Assembly (NCBI RefSeq): GCF_004798865.1
Contig: NW_025336114.1
Location: forward strand, 3,089,160 to 3,153,159
DNA length: 64,000 nucleotides
From: Varanus komodoensis
Taxonomy: Eukaryota; Chordata; Lepidosauria; Squamata; Varanidae
Direction of reading: 5' to 3'
Part shown: piece by piece, positions 48,030-60,600 of the stretch
Numbering within the stretch: position 1 is the stretch's first letter
Layout of the letters: every line of letters begins with the position of its first letter
The notes under the pieces: generated by a model
Seen by the model: only the letters and a program-made list of their open reading frames with translations
Told to the model about the DNA's origin: nothing
The model's database searches: none
Translations under genes and position numbers: made by a program

Positions 48030-49975
48030 AAAAGGATCGCTAACAAGCATAGTGCCAAAATACAATTTTAATAAAATTCCTGAGGATATTAAAGTTCACA
48101 TAAAGAATACATTTGCATTACTGAACTTAACTGACTATGAACCAGAAGAACTATGGATTGAAACTAGGAGCAATATTAGGGAAGAATGCCAAATGACAAT
48201 TCCTGTAGCAAAAAGTAAAGAAAAACCTTTATGATAGAAGAACCACAATTGCAAAGGACAAGTGAGACGCAAAAGGCAACAGGAAAAAGTGTCAGAATCC
48301 AGAATGCAACTTTTCAGTTACTTTTGTGTAAAGACAAAAAAGAACTATTACAATGACCAGTGGAAATAGAAGAGAACAAAAGAGGAAAAACAAGAAATGT
48401 CTTCCAGAACATCCAAGAAAGCAAAGGGAAATTCAAGCCTAGATTAGGAATGCTGAAAGACCAAGAGAACATACTATCTGACCAGGAGAAAATAAAGAGA
48501 ACATGGAAACAATAGAAGAGATAAAAAGATAACAGGCTCTTTCGTATTGGAATCCTATGAAGAGCTTGAATATTAGAAAGCAAGTGAAAGCTGCTGCTTT
48601 CAAACCACTTTGAAGGACTTGAGTACCCAGATTACATAGGGTTATCCAAATCCTAACATGCCTATGCCAGCAAACATGGAAAATAAAACAAAGGCTTACA
48701 GACTGGAAATATACATTTATATCAATATATATTCCAATCTCCAAGAAAGGAGTTGCCAAGAAGTGCAGCAGCTATAAAATCATTGCACTGATTTCCCATG
48801 CAGGCAAGTGATAGTCAAGGTGTTGCAACAAAAAATTTTACGCTACACGGAACGAGAAATACCTGACATTCAAGCCAATTCCAAAAAGTGACACTCAGAT
48901 TGTATAACAAATGCACATTAGTTACTGAATAACACCAACAATTTCAAAAGGACAGTCTATACTTTATAAAACTACAGCATAGCCTTTGATTGTGTGGATC
49001 ATGAGAAACTATGGATGGTTCTGAAAGAAATAAATGTACTTCAGCACTTGATTGGCCTGATGTGTGACCTTTATTGTGAACAAGATGATATTGTCAGGAC
49101 AGAATATGGAGAAACAGAATGGTTTAAAGGTGTCAGACAAATGTGTATTTTATCTCTCTATCTGTTCAATCTGTACACAGAACATATTGTAAGAAAAGCT
49201 GGATTAGGAAGTAGGGGTGAAAATTGGTGGAAGATACATGAATAATTAAGACATATAAATGATACCAAATTTACTGGCAGAAAGCAGCAAAGAAATGACT
49301 CCTAAAGGAATGTGAAAGAAGAAATTGTGAAAGCAAGACTAGCTGAACATTACCAAAAATTATGACTACAGAACAATTACAGAGCTTTATCGTCAACACT
49401 GAAGAAATTTAAAGTTTTTGTATACTTTGACTCAATCAGCAATTCAATTAAAGGCTGCAGTTTTTAAGACAGATTTGGAAAGGCAACAGTGAAGGAACTA
49501 GAAAAGATCATCAAATGGAAAGACATTTCACTTGAGATCAAAGCAAAGATCTATGACCAAGTGTTAATAATCACTAGGCATGGGTGTGAAACTTGACAGA
49601 AATTTGATGTTTTTGAAACATTGTACTGCTTTGTGAGAGAGCTTTGTGAATGCACTGGACTGAAAGAAAAACAAGTCTCCCCTAGATCAAATTAAGCTAG
49701 AACTTGCCCCGGAAGCCAAAATGATGAAATTGAGCACGTTGCACTTTGGGTATATTATGGGAAAACAAGACTCACAGGAGGTGTCAATAATGCTAGGAAA
49801 ATTCACAGCAGCAGCAGAAAAAGAAGACCAAGTATGAGAAGGATTGATTCCACAAAGTAAAGCCATGGCCTTGAATTTACATAAGCTGAAAAGGGCTCTA
49901 CCAGGACATTTTGGAGAACGTTCAATTTATAGGGTTGCCATAAACTGGGGACAACTTTATGGCATATAGCAAGAA
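48030..49975 (+). mobile_element. RTE-clade LINE copy B
   Basis: Pieces in order: LLNLTDYEPEELWIETRSNI, KLWMVLKEINVLQHLIGLMC, then VRQMCILSLYLFNLYTEHIV. The 3' end reads GGGTTGCCATAAACTGGGGA, matching the end of copy A. Many stops and frameshifts; old. It fills part of the SAMHD1-RBL1 intergenic region. Confidence 0.85.
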
Positions 49976-49999
49976 CACTTCTCTCTCCAACCCTAGCAC

Positions 50000-52450
50000 T
50001 GAAAATATTAATCATTTTTTTTCTCTTAGCTTAACTTCTCTATATGAGAGAAATGTAAGTGTTGGTCCTATTTGTTAATTATCCAGCTGGTAATTCTTCA
50101 GTGGGATTCTTAGACACTGAAAAACAAAAGTATTTGGTATTTCCATGCTAAAGTGAAAGGAAAAATAATCACAATTAGCATAAAGCAGTTTCTTTTTAAT
50201 TAAACTCTGTATTTACAAGGATTTCCAATGTATAGCAAAAGCTTTATAAAAGTGTTTTCCAAGAAGCCCAGCATTTAATCAGGAGCATCATTAGCTTCTT
50301 CTACACCATGTTATAATTAATACAAAATTGCATAAGCTGTAATGAATACAACATGTAATTAAACAATAGAATCATCATTAATTTCAGCACCTGCCTTTTA
50401 AGATCAGACTTCAGAATCTGTATGGAAGGCAGATAAGAACATATGAGGAATTGAGACCAAGTGATTGGAGAAAACATACTAAAAGTATCAATGCATATAG
50501 CTGAAATTTTACTGAGGGCATTTTTATGTCATCCTTTAGGTAAAAGGTAAAACAATTTTTTTGAAGTTGTTGCTAGTCTACTTTATTAAAAGAAAAGTAT
50601 AACACGTTGAGCTTTTGAAATTTGTAAATTTTCCTTCCATGGCTAATTAATATAGCACATATGCATTCAAATTCTGTTGTACAACACTTTCTCCACTTCT
50701 TTCTACTATTTGGCCTTGTGACCTGTTAGACGAGCTGACCTCATTGTATTAACCTTGGAATACTAAGGTGCAATCTAATGAAGCCTTCCATAAACCTTCA
50801 AATTTGGATAAATACCAGTAACCTATGTACAGCAGGAGGAGTGCAGTAGCAAAGGTGACTTTCATGCTCTTCCCACCATGCAAAACCCATGAGATGGAGA
50901 TTTTGGCCATCTAAATTTTCAGTTTCTGAGCAGGCAGAAAAGATAATAAGGTAGATTATATGCTGGCAGAACTTTTATGGCTGTGGAGGTGCAGCTTTTG
51001 GTTGAAGTCCCAGCTGCAACCTTGGAACAAGTTGCCGGGGTCAGAGCTTAGACTCGTAAAAGTCTTATGGATATCTAGACTGTCTAGAGGTCATAGGATT
51101 GTGCTGCACACGTAAAAACCTGATTAGGTGCTTATGAAAGCAGCCCAAGATATGCAATATTTCCAACTGATGAACTAGAAACACAACATGTATATTTATC
51201 TTATGGCTTTCACCTTTAAAATATCCTAAGTGAGAGTGGTGCTCTGCACTTATGATACCTCATTTTTCCTATACTTTCATGTACTCTTAATCAAATCCCT
51301 TCTTTGTAAACACTTCCGCAACAAGCTTCATTTGGTGCCTGCTGATAATAATAGACAAATGCAGAAAGGCCTAACCCTTGTGTTAGCTATATACTACATT
51401 TATACATTTTATGTATAAGCACAGCTAATCTGATAAGGCCTTCATTCTGTATCAATATTACAAAAGTGAAAACATGTTTTTCAAGGGGAAAATTTAAAGG
51501 AAAGAGCATAGCTACAAATTGCAGATATCCTGACTTTGCAAGGGTTTACTGCTTTCAGATAGTTCATCGATAAAATAAGACTGGCATGGCTTTATGCAGT
51601 GACTCAGACCTCATTTTTTACCCGCCCTAGCAAGGAAAAAGAATTTCAGCAAGTTAACACAAGTGCCTTCCAACAAAAAGGTCTATTTTCTCATCTTGTT
51701 GCTGGCAGTTATTTCTCAACTTGCAAAATCTTCCCATTTTCCTTCCTCTACCATAAACAGACCACTGGAAGATTAAAAAAACACAACTGATAGTGATACT
51801 TAAAGTAGCTTGAAACATGCTATTTGTCTTAATCTATTGACTCTCCGTGGTTACTTTCTTCCCCATAGAAAAGCACATAGATTCTGCCACTGTTCCAAAT
51901 CATTTGGGAATATTTACAGAAGAGAGCTCTTTGAGATCCTAGAGGGCCAGAGCACAGAAGCAGCTTCCAATATGAGCAGCTATATTGTCTAAGTGGGTTC
52001 AAAGTGTAAGAAGGCATGCTAATTGATGAATTAATAGCACAGCTTGATGCCTAAGTGACACGCTTTTCATTGTTGGCATACAGCAATGGTGGGAACCTTT
52101 TTTTTAGTCCAAGAGTGTCATCAGTTATGGGGAAGTTTAGCAAGGGTCATGCATCCGATAACAGCTATCCAACAGGTGTTATTGCTTTTTAATACACCAT
52201 ACGTACATATCATGTGTACCATTCATATACACGAACATGGAACCCCATTTTTCCATTCTCTTTTATACATTTCCAATTAACCATCCTAAATCCTGTGGAT
52301 TCAATTAATTTATCCCCTTCCCAAACTGACACCCACCTGGAGATCATCAAAAGAATTTTTCCCTTTTCCTCAAATCATTACCCCTTCTAGCTAGAGGAAT
52401 GTCCTTTTAAGAAATGTCTGTTGTGTCTCCCTTTTAAGAAAGTCTTAATC
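50000..52450. other. Intergenic sequence without recognised elements
   Basis: AT-rich DNA between RTE copy B and the tandem duplications. No ORF with family resemblance and no recognisable repeat. Confidence 0.5.
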
Positions 52451-52457
52451 CCTTCCT

Positions 52458-52530
52458 CCCTCTCCCTCCTCAACTAGGGAAATTGAGAATCAGCCCCTCT
52501 CCCTCCTCAACTAGGGAAATGGAGAATCAG
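52458..52530. repeat. Tandem duplication, 36-bp unit
   Basis: CCCTCTCCCTCCTCAACTAG (then GGAAATTGAGAATCAG) at 52458-52493 is repeated at 52495-52530 with a single mismatch and a 1-nt spacer. Confidence 0.9.
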
Positions 52531-52751
52531 CTAAATTAGGGCTGAAGGAGGGATGGTAGTAGAGTAAGAAAAGCCCTCTAGGAAGACTGCTGAGCTTGAG
52601 CATTGGGTGGAAGCAGAAGAAAAGCAAAAGAAAGGCAGAGGATAAAGAACACATGGCTACCTCTTAAATAAATGGCAGGCTAGAGGAGGAGGGAGCAGGG
52701 CAGTTGGAAGGAACACCAGAGGCTGGATAAGAAGGTTCTATGATCTAGATT

Positions 52752-52799
52752 GGGCCTGGAGGGCTGAAAGTTCCCGGGCCTGGAGGGCTGAAAGTTCCC
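52752..52799. repeat. Tandem duplication, 24-bp unit
   Basis: GGGCCTGGAGGGCTGAAAGT followed by TCCC at 52752-52775 is repeated exactly at 52776-52799, so it is recent. Confidence 0.95.
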
Positions 52800-52987
52800 C
52801 AACTGGGTATACAGTATGTAGGCATTTTTAGTGCTACAGATATAGACCTATACTTTCTGGAGGAGTGCTTATCTCTAAAGAGAACTCTTCAGGAAAGACA
52901 ATTCAAATGAAGTAACAAAAGAACATTTCGCCAATATGGGCTATGAAAAGACAATTGCATACCACTTTCTGCTTTGCAGCCGTACCA

Positions 52988-53825
52988 GTTTCCCTTGTTA
53001 GCTCCCTGCAGTGGACTGAAAGGGTTCACTGAGATTCCAAGGAAATGATATGCAAGATCCAGGTTTGTTTACAAGAGAAAAGATCAAAATACAGATCAGG
53101 AAGCTTACAGAGTGTTTAGTAGCAAGTTACTTACAACAGATGAACTAAGACTGCAAGGTAGACTTTAAACTGCTGTAAGCAAAAACTGCCTGAGAGATTA
53201 AATGTGGACAAAGGACTCAGTCTAGTTGATACTGACAAGCTGTTTACCAGCTCTGCTACTAGTCATTAAGTTGGCACTACTGATAACAATATGCTGGGCA
53301 TATTGTCCTAATCTTATCAGTAGTCTAGTCTAAGCGCAGCTATCCAACAGGTGTTATTAATTGCTTTTTGATAACAGTAGTAGTGGACTCATTTAATTAC
53401 ACATGCAGCAAAGGAGTGTTAGTACAGATAGGTGCAGTTAACAAGCTCTATGTCCAGCTTATATTTGTGCAACTAGTTAACTGGTAACTGAAAGCTGATG
53501 GGGAAGGTATGTGTCCATTCTTTGGCCCATCTATACTCACTGAGCCAAAGAAACAGACAACACACAAAATGAAATCTACAGACTCAAAATGGAAGACAGA
53601 TACAAGTACACCAAAGCAGAATAAGCCATGCAGAGGCCTACGTTCCACTCATAGATGGTTAAAGAACAGACACATACTGCTAAACACTCCGTAAGTTTAC
53701 TGCTTCCATTTTAATATCTAAATTGCACATCTTTTCTACTTGTAAGCAAACCTGAATCTTGCATATCACTCCCTTGGAATCCAAGCAAACCCCTGAGCCC
53801 ACTGCAGAGGTCTAACAAGAGAAAC
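52988..53825. mobile_element. Fold-back element with about 98-bp inverted ends
   Basis: The left end (52988-53084) and the reverse complement of the right end (53728-53825) share TTGTTAG, CTGCAGTGG, GATTCCAAGG, TGATATGCAAGAT, AGGTTTG and AAAAGAT in the same order and spacing. The 640-bp middle has no ORF of known type. No clear target duplication, so the exact tips are uncertain. A single end of the same family lies at 29107-29190. It could be a non-autonomous DNA transposon or an inverted pair of LTR-like relics. Confidence 0.65.
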
Positions 53826-54527
53826 AGTAACAACACCAAAACCCAGAAAAAGACATCCTAAACCCTTATTAATCTCATAGAATCTTTGCCTTTCCACTAG
53901 TAGCTAAGAGTACTGCATCTTACAGTCATGCTTATAGTTTAAAACATTATCCAAACATTTGATAGAAAGAGGATGTCTGTGCATTCAAAATTAGGAAAAA
54001 AACCACTAGTTTTTACTGTATCAATAGCTATATCTTCCTACCTTATTCCACAGGAGGAATAATAATGCACAGAAGGGTAATAATTTTCTTTTAAAGAATA
54101 AAAGCTGAAGCACTTTGACGTGAACTGCAAGTCAAAAGAATACTTACTCAGAAGAATAACTATTAATTCCCTAATGTGTGATAGCTACACTGTGAAAACT
54201 TAGACTTCTACAAAACATGAACTGGTTTCTACTTTCAGAATACAACTCAAAACCCATAAAGTTACATTTAAAATCGACAATTTCTTATACGTCAGTTTCA
54301 AAACAATGTTAAAATAATACTGTACATATTCATTAACCTGTAGGACAGAAATTCAATCATGGTCTGGGAGCTTCTTATAAAAGGAAGCATCATAAAACCA
54401 GTGCATTTCAGTACTTTGATTGGCCCATGGTCTACCTACCATAAGCAAAAGTAAAAAGCTGAAGAGTGATTTGAGATGCACATGGCAGCTCTTAATAAAT
54501 GTTGGCCAGCACAGTACTTTTGCTGAC

Positions 54528-54698
54528 CTAGTGATTTGCTCTTTCGCTGACAACATCTTGAAGACGTTTAAGTAAAACATCATCATTTTCCTGGCATAGT
54601 CTCTTCGCTGGTGACTCTGTGTCACTGTCAATTGATATTGCTCTTTTCTTAGGTCTCTGTCCTCCTTGCTTTATCATATTGTTGATCTCCTTCAAACT
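54528..54698 (-). CDS. RBL1: RBL1 last coding exon
   Basis: 171 nt after a TTTGGCAG acceptor, with TAG at 54530-54528. It encodes SLKEINNMIKQGGQRPKKRA, then SPAKRLCQENDDVLLKRLQD and VVSERANH. The last 30 residues are essentially identical to human p107 and include a basic patch (KKR, AKR) typical of its C-terminal nuclear signal. Confidence 0.98.
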   Translation of the reverse strand, partial: SLKEINNMIKQGGQRPKKRAISIDSDTESPAKRLCQENDDVLLKRLQDVVSERANH

Positions 54699-57600
54699 CT
54701 GCCAAATTAAGAGCGTTACAATCAGAGCAGGTAATAATTGAAGGCCAATGATTATTACAAAATGTGTTAATATGTGCTTTAATACATTCTCAGTTTTCAA
54801 AATATATTTGTGAAATTATGATTTTGCTCGTGAAAATTTTTTAGAGCAGCTCCACACTCCCTCAAGTTTCAAATAATTAATCATTATCACATACACTACT
54901 GGGGCTCTTCAAAGAAAAGGCCATCATGAAGCTTTATAAATGAGGTTTTAAACTTTTACTTGTTAAAGGTATGCATCTTACCTTAGAAGGGCTTCCATTA
55001 AATTTATATAACAGTGCAGTCTTAGGTGTCAAGCAAGCACCATTCTTATGTGGTGAAACATAAACATGATGTTGCTGGGATATTCGTCGAGGAGACACTG
55101 GTTGCTGTTTAATACTGGGAAACGGGGAAAGGGGAAGTACCTCCACCTTGGAAAGAAAAGTTGAACATACAGGTACAAAAATTCTTTTAGTCATTCTTTT
55201 AATTTTGCAAGTAGAACTTAACTGAAATATACAAGTTCAAATTTATACAGGCACACTATATCCAGTACTTACTTGAATATCTTATTACAATGCAAACAAC
55301 TAACAAATGTGATATTTCAAGCAAATCAGTTTCTATGCAATACAGATAGTCCCTGAGTTATGAACATCTGAATAACAAACAATCTGTATATGTAAGCACG
55401 AATTGCCATAAAGCCTATTATTTTAAAAATTACTGCAGAAAACCATCTGCTGCAAATAGATGGTATAGTTGGGTAGGGTGGGGTGGCTAGTGATATTCAT
55501 GGATTTTCCGTTTTCACAGGGGTCCTGCACCCCTAACCCACATGAATGTGGAGGGCTGACTATATGTGATCCAACTTACATATGAATTTGACTTAAAGAT
55601 GAATTTTGCTTTTTTCAGGAATGGAACTCTTTCATAACCCGGGGACTGCCTGTATTAGAAACCCAAGATATTTATAATAACAGAATTATTGAATTGTAAC
55701 CCAGTTTTAACAGGCATTTCTCAGATATTTCTCCCCTATAATAAAGTAAAACAATTTTCAGCCATCCATATTATGGTACAGAGAATGCTAATATTCCAAA
55801 GCACACCACTTGTTTCAAGGTGTACCAGCCCTGCATGTTTATCAAAAAAAGGAAGGAATCTTGAGTCTACCAAACACCCCTTATCCACCAGTTCAGTTTA
55901 CTGTTCTATGTTTCATACAAACTAGGACTTTCCTAAAAGTCTCACCCCCACCTTATCATCCTATTAATGAATGGAACTGATACTCAATGTGAAAGCTGCC
56001 TCTTGCCTGGTGTACCTCAAAGAATGACATGAAATCATAGAAACCACAGATATGAGGCTCCAGAGCTGGGAAAGTACAATGCTTAGGCCAAATGAACCAC
56101 AGCTTTTGGTCAAGGCAGAAAGCAAGCCACAGCATAAATTGGCTGGAGCTCCCTGTACCGTAGTACTTTAAATCATCTTGCTTCTGGTCAAACAATTGCA
56201 TGCCCTAATAAAGACAGACAATGTGGCCTCCATGCTGCATATCAAGAGTGAGGGAAGAACCAGCAGCTTATATGAAGCTTTTGGCTGCTTATGCAGTACC
56301 ACATGGGGCCCTTGCAATCAGGTTTTAGTATTTTTATTGTACAATTGTTATATTTTGTTCTTGTTGTGAGCCGCCCCGAGGCTTTGTTGCGATGGGGGCG
56401 GCATAAAAATGTTTTAAATAAATAAGCTGACTACTATACGGACAGAGTTGTGCTCAGAATTGACTCTGTACTCATCCTAAAGATCAACTTTATTGTTTAC
56501 AGACTGCAAGACTAAACGGTCTCTTAAGCCAGCTACCTTTCTAAACATTTCTTGCATGAGCCAGATGAGCTCCTGTACTTAGAGAGCAGGAGTCAGAGAG
56601 CAGCTGCTAGAGTATAAAGATGCAGCCAGTCTCAGAATGCTGTCACTCCTGCCCACTGAATGTAGATCTGACTGCTACTACTAATAGGTAACTGAGAAGA
56701 TCATGCTTTTCAAAAGGAGTGCTAAACTTAAGAAAGGAAAGCATTCTCTGTGCTTGAATGGGATGTCTGAGCAAATCTATGAAAGTGTCAGCATTCATGT
56801 CCCCAGGAATCTAAAATGATTATACACCGCTGGTCCAAGTTATATTTCTCATGGGTTTCAAATTAAATGCTGCAAGATTTTATGAAATCCAAAGGAAAAT
56901 TCATGGCACCTAGTATTTGAATTTAGAAACCCTTGTTTATATTTACATCATAAAATTATCAAACTCTATTCACTGCTTCTCAAAACCAGAGATTCACATA
57001 CCGCATGATTGTGGTTGGAAGCATCGTATTTCAGTGCAAAACTTTTCACTCTTCCTAAATAGATGGTGTTATAAAATTTTATCAGGTCCCCTCTCTCCTC
57101 CCTTCCCAAGTCTCTTGAATCTTCTGATTTAGTTCTTACAGGTGAGTAATGCATCTTCCTGGGGTTACCTGTGGAAAGGAAGGGGAAAAAAGAGAGAATT
57201 ACAGTAGGCTTTTAAATGTAAAAAGCGGAGAGAAAGCAAAATGAATTATACTGCTATTTGCAGATAAATAAGATTATCTTAGCTATGGGAGTCGTTGTTC
57301 TTATTCTCTCCACCACACCCACAATTTGTAGTGTTGCCAAAAGGACACCAACAACATGATTGTATGCTTGGTTACTCAGAGGTAAGTTATCCTGAGTTGA
57401 GTTTAACTTGTTCTCACATAAGTATAAGCAGAACTGAAACTTAACTGGGGTTGTACATCCAATCAGTTGACCCAAGTAATGAAGTCAGATGAAATATAAC
57501 CAATCCATTTATTCAGCATTCCAGTTTGGAATCAAGCAACATGTCTGGATCAGTAATCACTGACTCAGAAGTCAGCTGCACAGAATATAGTGGAGTTTTC

Positions 57601-60600
57601 TTCAGATGTTAACATACATAAGATTATGCTAAAAATGAAAACATTTAACACCACAACTATCTGAGACTTTGCACTTCACATAATTAAAATGTGTTCCATT
57701 TTGAGGTATCAAAGTCCTAGCCACTGCTCATGTAGGTGGCCACAATGCTGTATATTGATCAGTTGGTAAATATACCACTTTAAACTTTTAATTGCTTCTT
57801 CTTAGAACATATGGCATTACTTCTGTGTGTGATCTGTGTCATTCCTACTCTGTCCTTTGTCTCACACACAGTTGCTTATATCTTTTGGGGTTGCTTATTA
57901 TCTGTTAGGGGTTTGCTGCAGTAAAAGAGCTTGGATTACATAGTTTCAGATGGTTTTCAGTCCAATTTATCTGATTCTACTATAAACTAAGAGTAAAACA
58001 TTTTTAATTAGATTTCCATAACATGGGCAAAAACTTTTGTATGTTACATATTGAAGATAATGGTTTCTTTTAAATCCTCTGGTAATTTTAAAATACAAGA
58101 ATAGCCATCAGCTCACCTTCTTCTGATGTTGCTTCTTGCTTTATATCTAACACTACATCCATAGGCATTTTTTTCAATAAGACACTTCTGTAAACCTACA
58201 AGTAGAAAAATGCAGGTTTTGTAACCCACTGCAAAATTTCTGAAAAGTGCAGTTAGCGTTTAATACAATATTAAACAAATACAGTATTATTTATATAGAA
58301 AGCCTAAGCAATATAAATAGCTGGAGTTCATTGAGTAGTCATTCACAAATACAGGTTCTATGCCTGTGTACCATCCTGTGCACCATATTGTACCTAAGGA
58401 ATTTTGGTACCCCCACTGCCCCTAGCAGGTTCCTGCTTATTTCCTCTGTTCCTTAAAACTGACACTGTAGCCTTGGCACCAAGAAAGGCCTTTGGTACCA
58501 ACAGTGAAATCAAATATGACACTGAAAAGAGAATAGCCAGTGTGAAGTAGTGGTTTAGAGTGTTGAACTGAGGACCTGGGAACTTTAATTCTAGTCCCTG
58601 TTCAGCCATGGAGCTGACTGGGTGACTTTGGACTAGTAACAGACTCTCAGCCTAACCTACCTCACAGGGTTGTTGTGAGGATAAAATTTGGAGGAGGAGG
58701 ATTATGTAAACTGCCTTGACTTCCTCAGTAGGAAAAAGGCAGGATGTAAATATAATAAATACTAAATAAATAAATGGTAAAATGCAGTGATACCTCGGCT
58801 CATGAACACCTCAGTTCACGACCAAATTGGGTTGTGAACAGAAATTTCATAAAAATGTTATCGCAGGTTGCGAACTCTGCATCAGGTGACGATCGCGTGT
58901 GTGCCTGCCTTCCCTGCACGGGCGCGACTGAGGTCATGCAGGGGGTGGGGGAGATGGCTGCGGTTTTCCTGGGGGGGAGATGGCCGTGACTGCGCCCATG
59001 TTCCCTGCCCGAGTGCACCCATGCGCGCCTCCCCCCCAGTGTACCCGCGATCGTGCCCGTCTCCCCCCACCCCCCACACAATTGCTGGGGGGGGGATGGC
59101 TGTGATCTTTGTTGTTCTTTGTCACTTTGCTTCAAATTTTTGAGTAAAAAAAATAGTTGCAGAATGGATTAACCTTATTTACATTGACCCTTATGGGGAA
59201 ATTTGACTTGGCTCACAACCGATTTGGGTCACGACCAGAGTCCTGGAATGGATTAACTTTGTGAGCCAAGGTACCACTGTACTCCAGCTCATGAAGAAAG
59301 AGAAGGGAGGGACTTCCCAAGATACCAGAGAAGGTGGTCAAAGAAGAACCAAGGGAACAGGTGGGAACTCCTCCCAATGCCAGCGTGAGGGAAGGGTTCC
59401 TGTGAAAATACTCTCAACTATGAAATATTCTCTTCAACAATCCAACTTTTTACTAAGAAAGAAATAATAAGCAGGAACCTGCTAAGGTCTCCTCCACTAG
59501 TATGGCAGGAGAAGGTTCCTGCCAAAATTCTCATCTATAGAAGTTTTCCAAAATGCAACACAGAGCCTGCAGAGAGACTATGAATAATTAATTTATACTT
59601 ATATCTTTTTGAAAAAAAAAACAAATACTTACATGGCTATGTGCTTGTGGTTGGTTTCTATAATTTTTCATAATGTCTTGAAAAGCTCTCTCCTCTTTAG
59701 ACACCTGAACAAAAAGTAGTGAAAATGTTAATGCAAGAAAACCATTCCCATACACGTTTGAATCCAAAGAGCTCAGTCAAGAGCTTCTTTATGAGCAAGT
59801 GAGTTTCAGGGCTGTTGTAAGCACAGAATGAAAAGGAAGCGAACCTTGTAAGCCACCTTGCAAGAGGAAGAAAAGTGGCACATGAATGTAGCAGCAGCAG
59901 GAGCCAAGGGCAGCAGCTTCCATTTGGAGAGAACCACTTAAGTGAAGAGGTGTTGTCTCACAAACATGCAGTATGCAGAAACACACAGCATATTCCACTT
60001 GTTAGTATATACAATTCAATAAGTAATGGCTGCATTGTGTGCTTATTGTTTACAATTTAATATATACAAGAAATACACAAAATATTATATATGCACTGCT
60101 GCATTGACAGTCTTCTGTAATATACTGCTAGCTTGTTTCAGCTTATAGCAATTGACTAACCGAGCATTACAGAGCAAACTCGTTTGTACACAGCCTATGG
60201 TTTTATTAACCCATGGATTCTTGCCTTGCCCAGAGTTAGCCCGTGATTTGGCCTCCAAACAACTGAGCAAGCTGTTGGTTGTTGCTGTTATTATCCCAAG
60301 TCTTGGTTTGTTTTGTTCCCACCTCTTCAACTACTCTGTTATCTGTTGACAGGACCAGGTAGCTCAAGGGCTCCCTTCTGCTGGTCAAGAATCGTAACTG
60401 CCCTGGTAGTTACAGGATTGGATTGGTCACAAACCCTGCCAGAGCTCTCAAGACCCTTAATGAGTACCAGTTAGGAACCCTGGGGAAGAGCTATGTAAGA
60501 AAAAGAGATAAGCAATTGTACCTTCCATACCTGGATCATTTTTGACCTGGGTTAAGCAGTCAGTTATGCCTTATTTTTATTAATTTTCAGGATTATTATT

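Noticed and set aside
58800-59143. ORFs on both strands in the GC-rich stretch
   Set aside because: They are low-complexity frames inside a MITE, with Pro/Gly/Arg-rich translation and no conserved domain.
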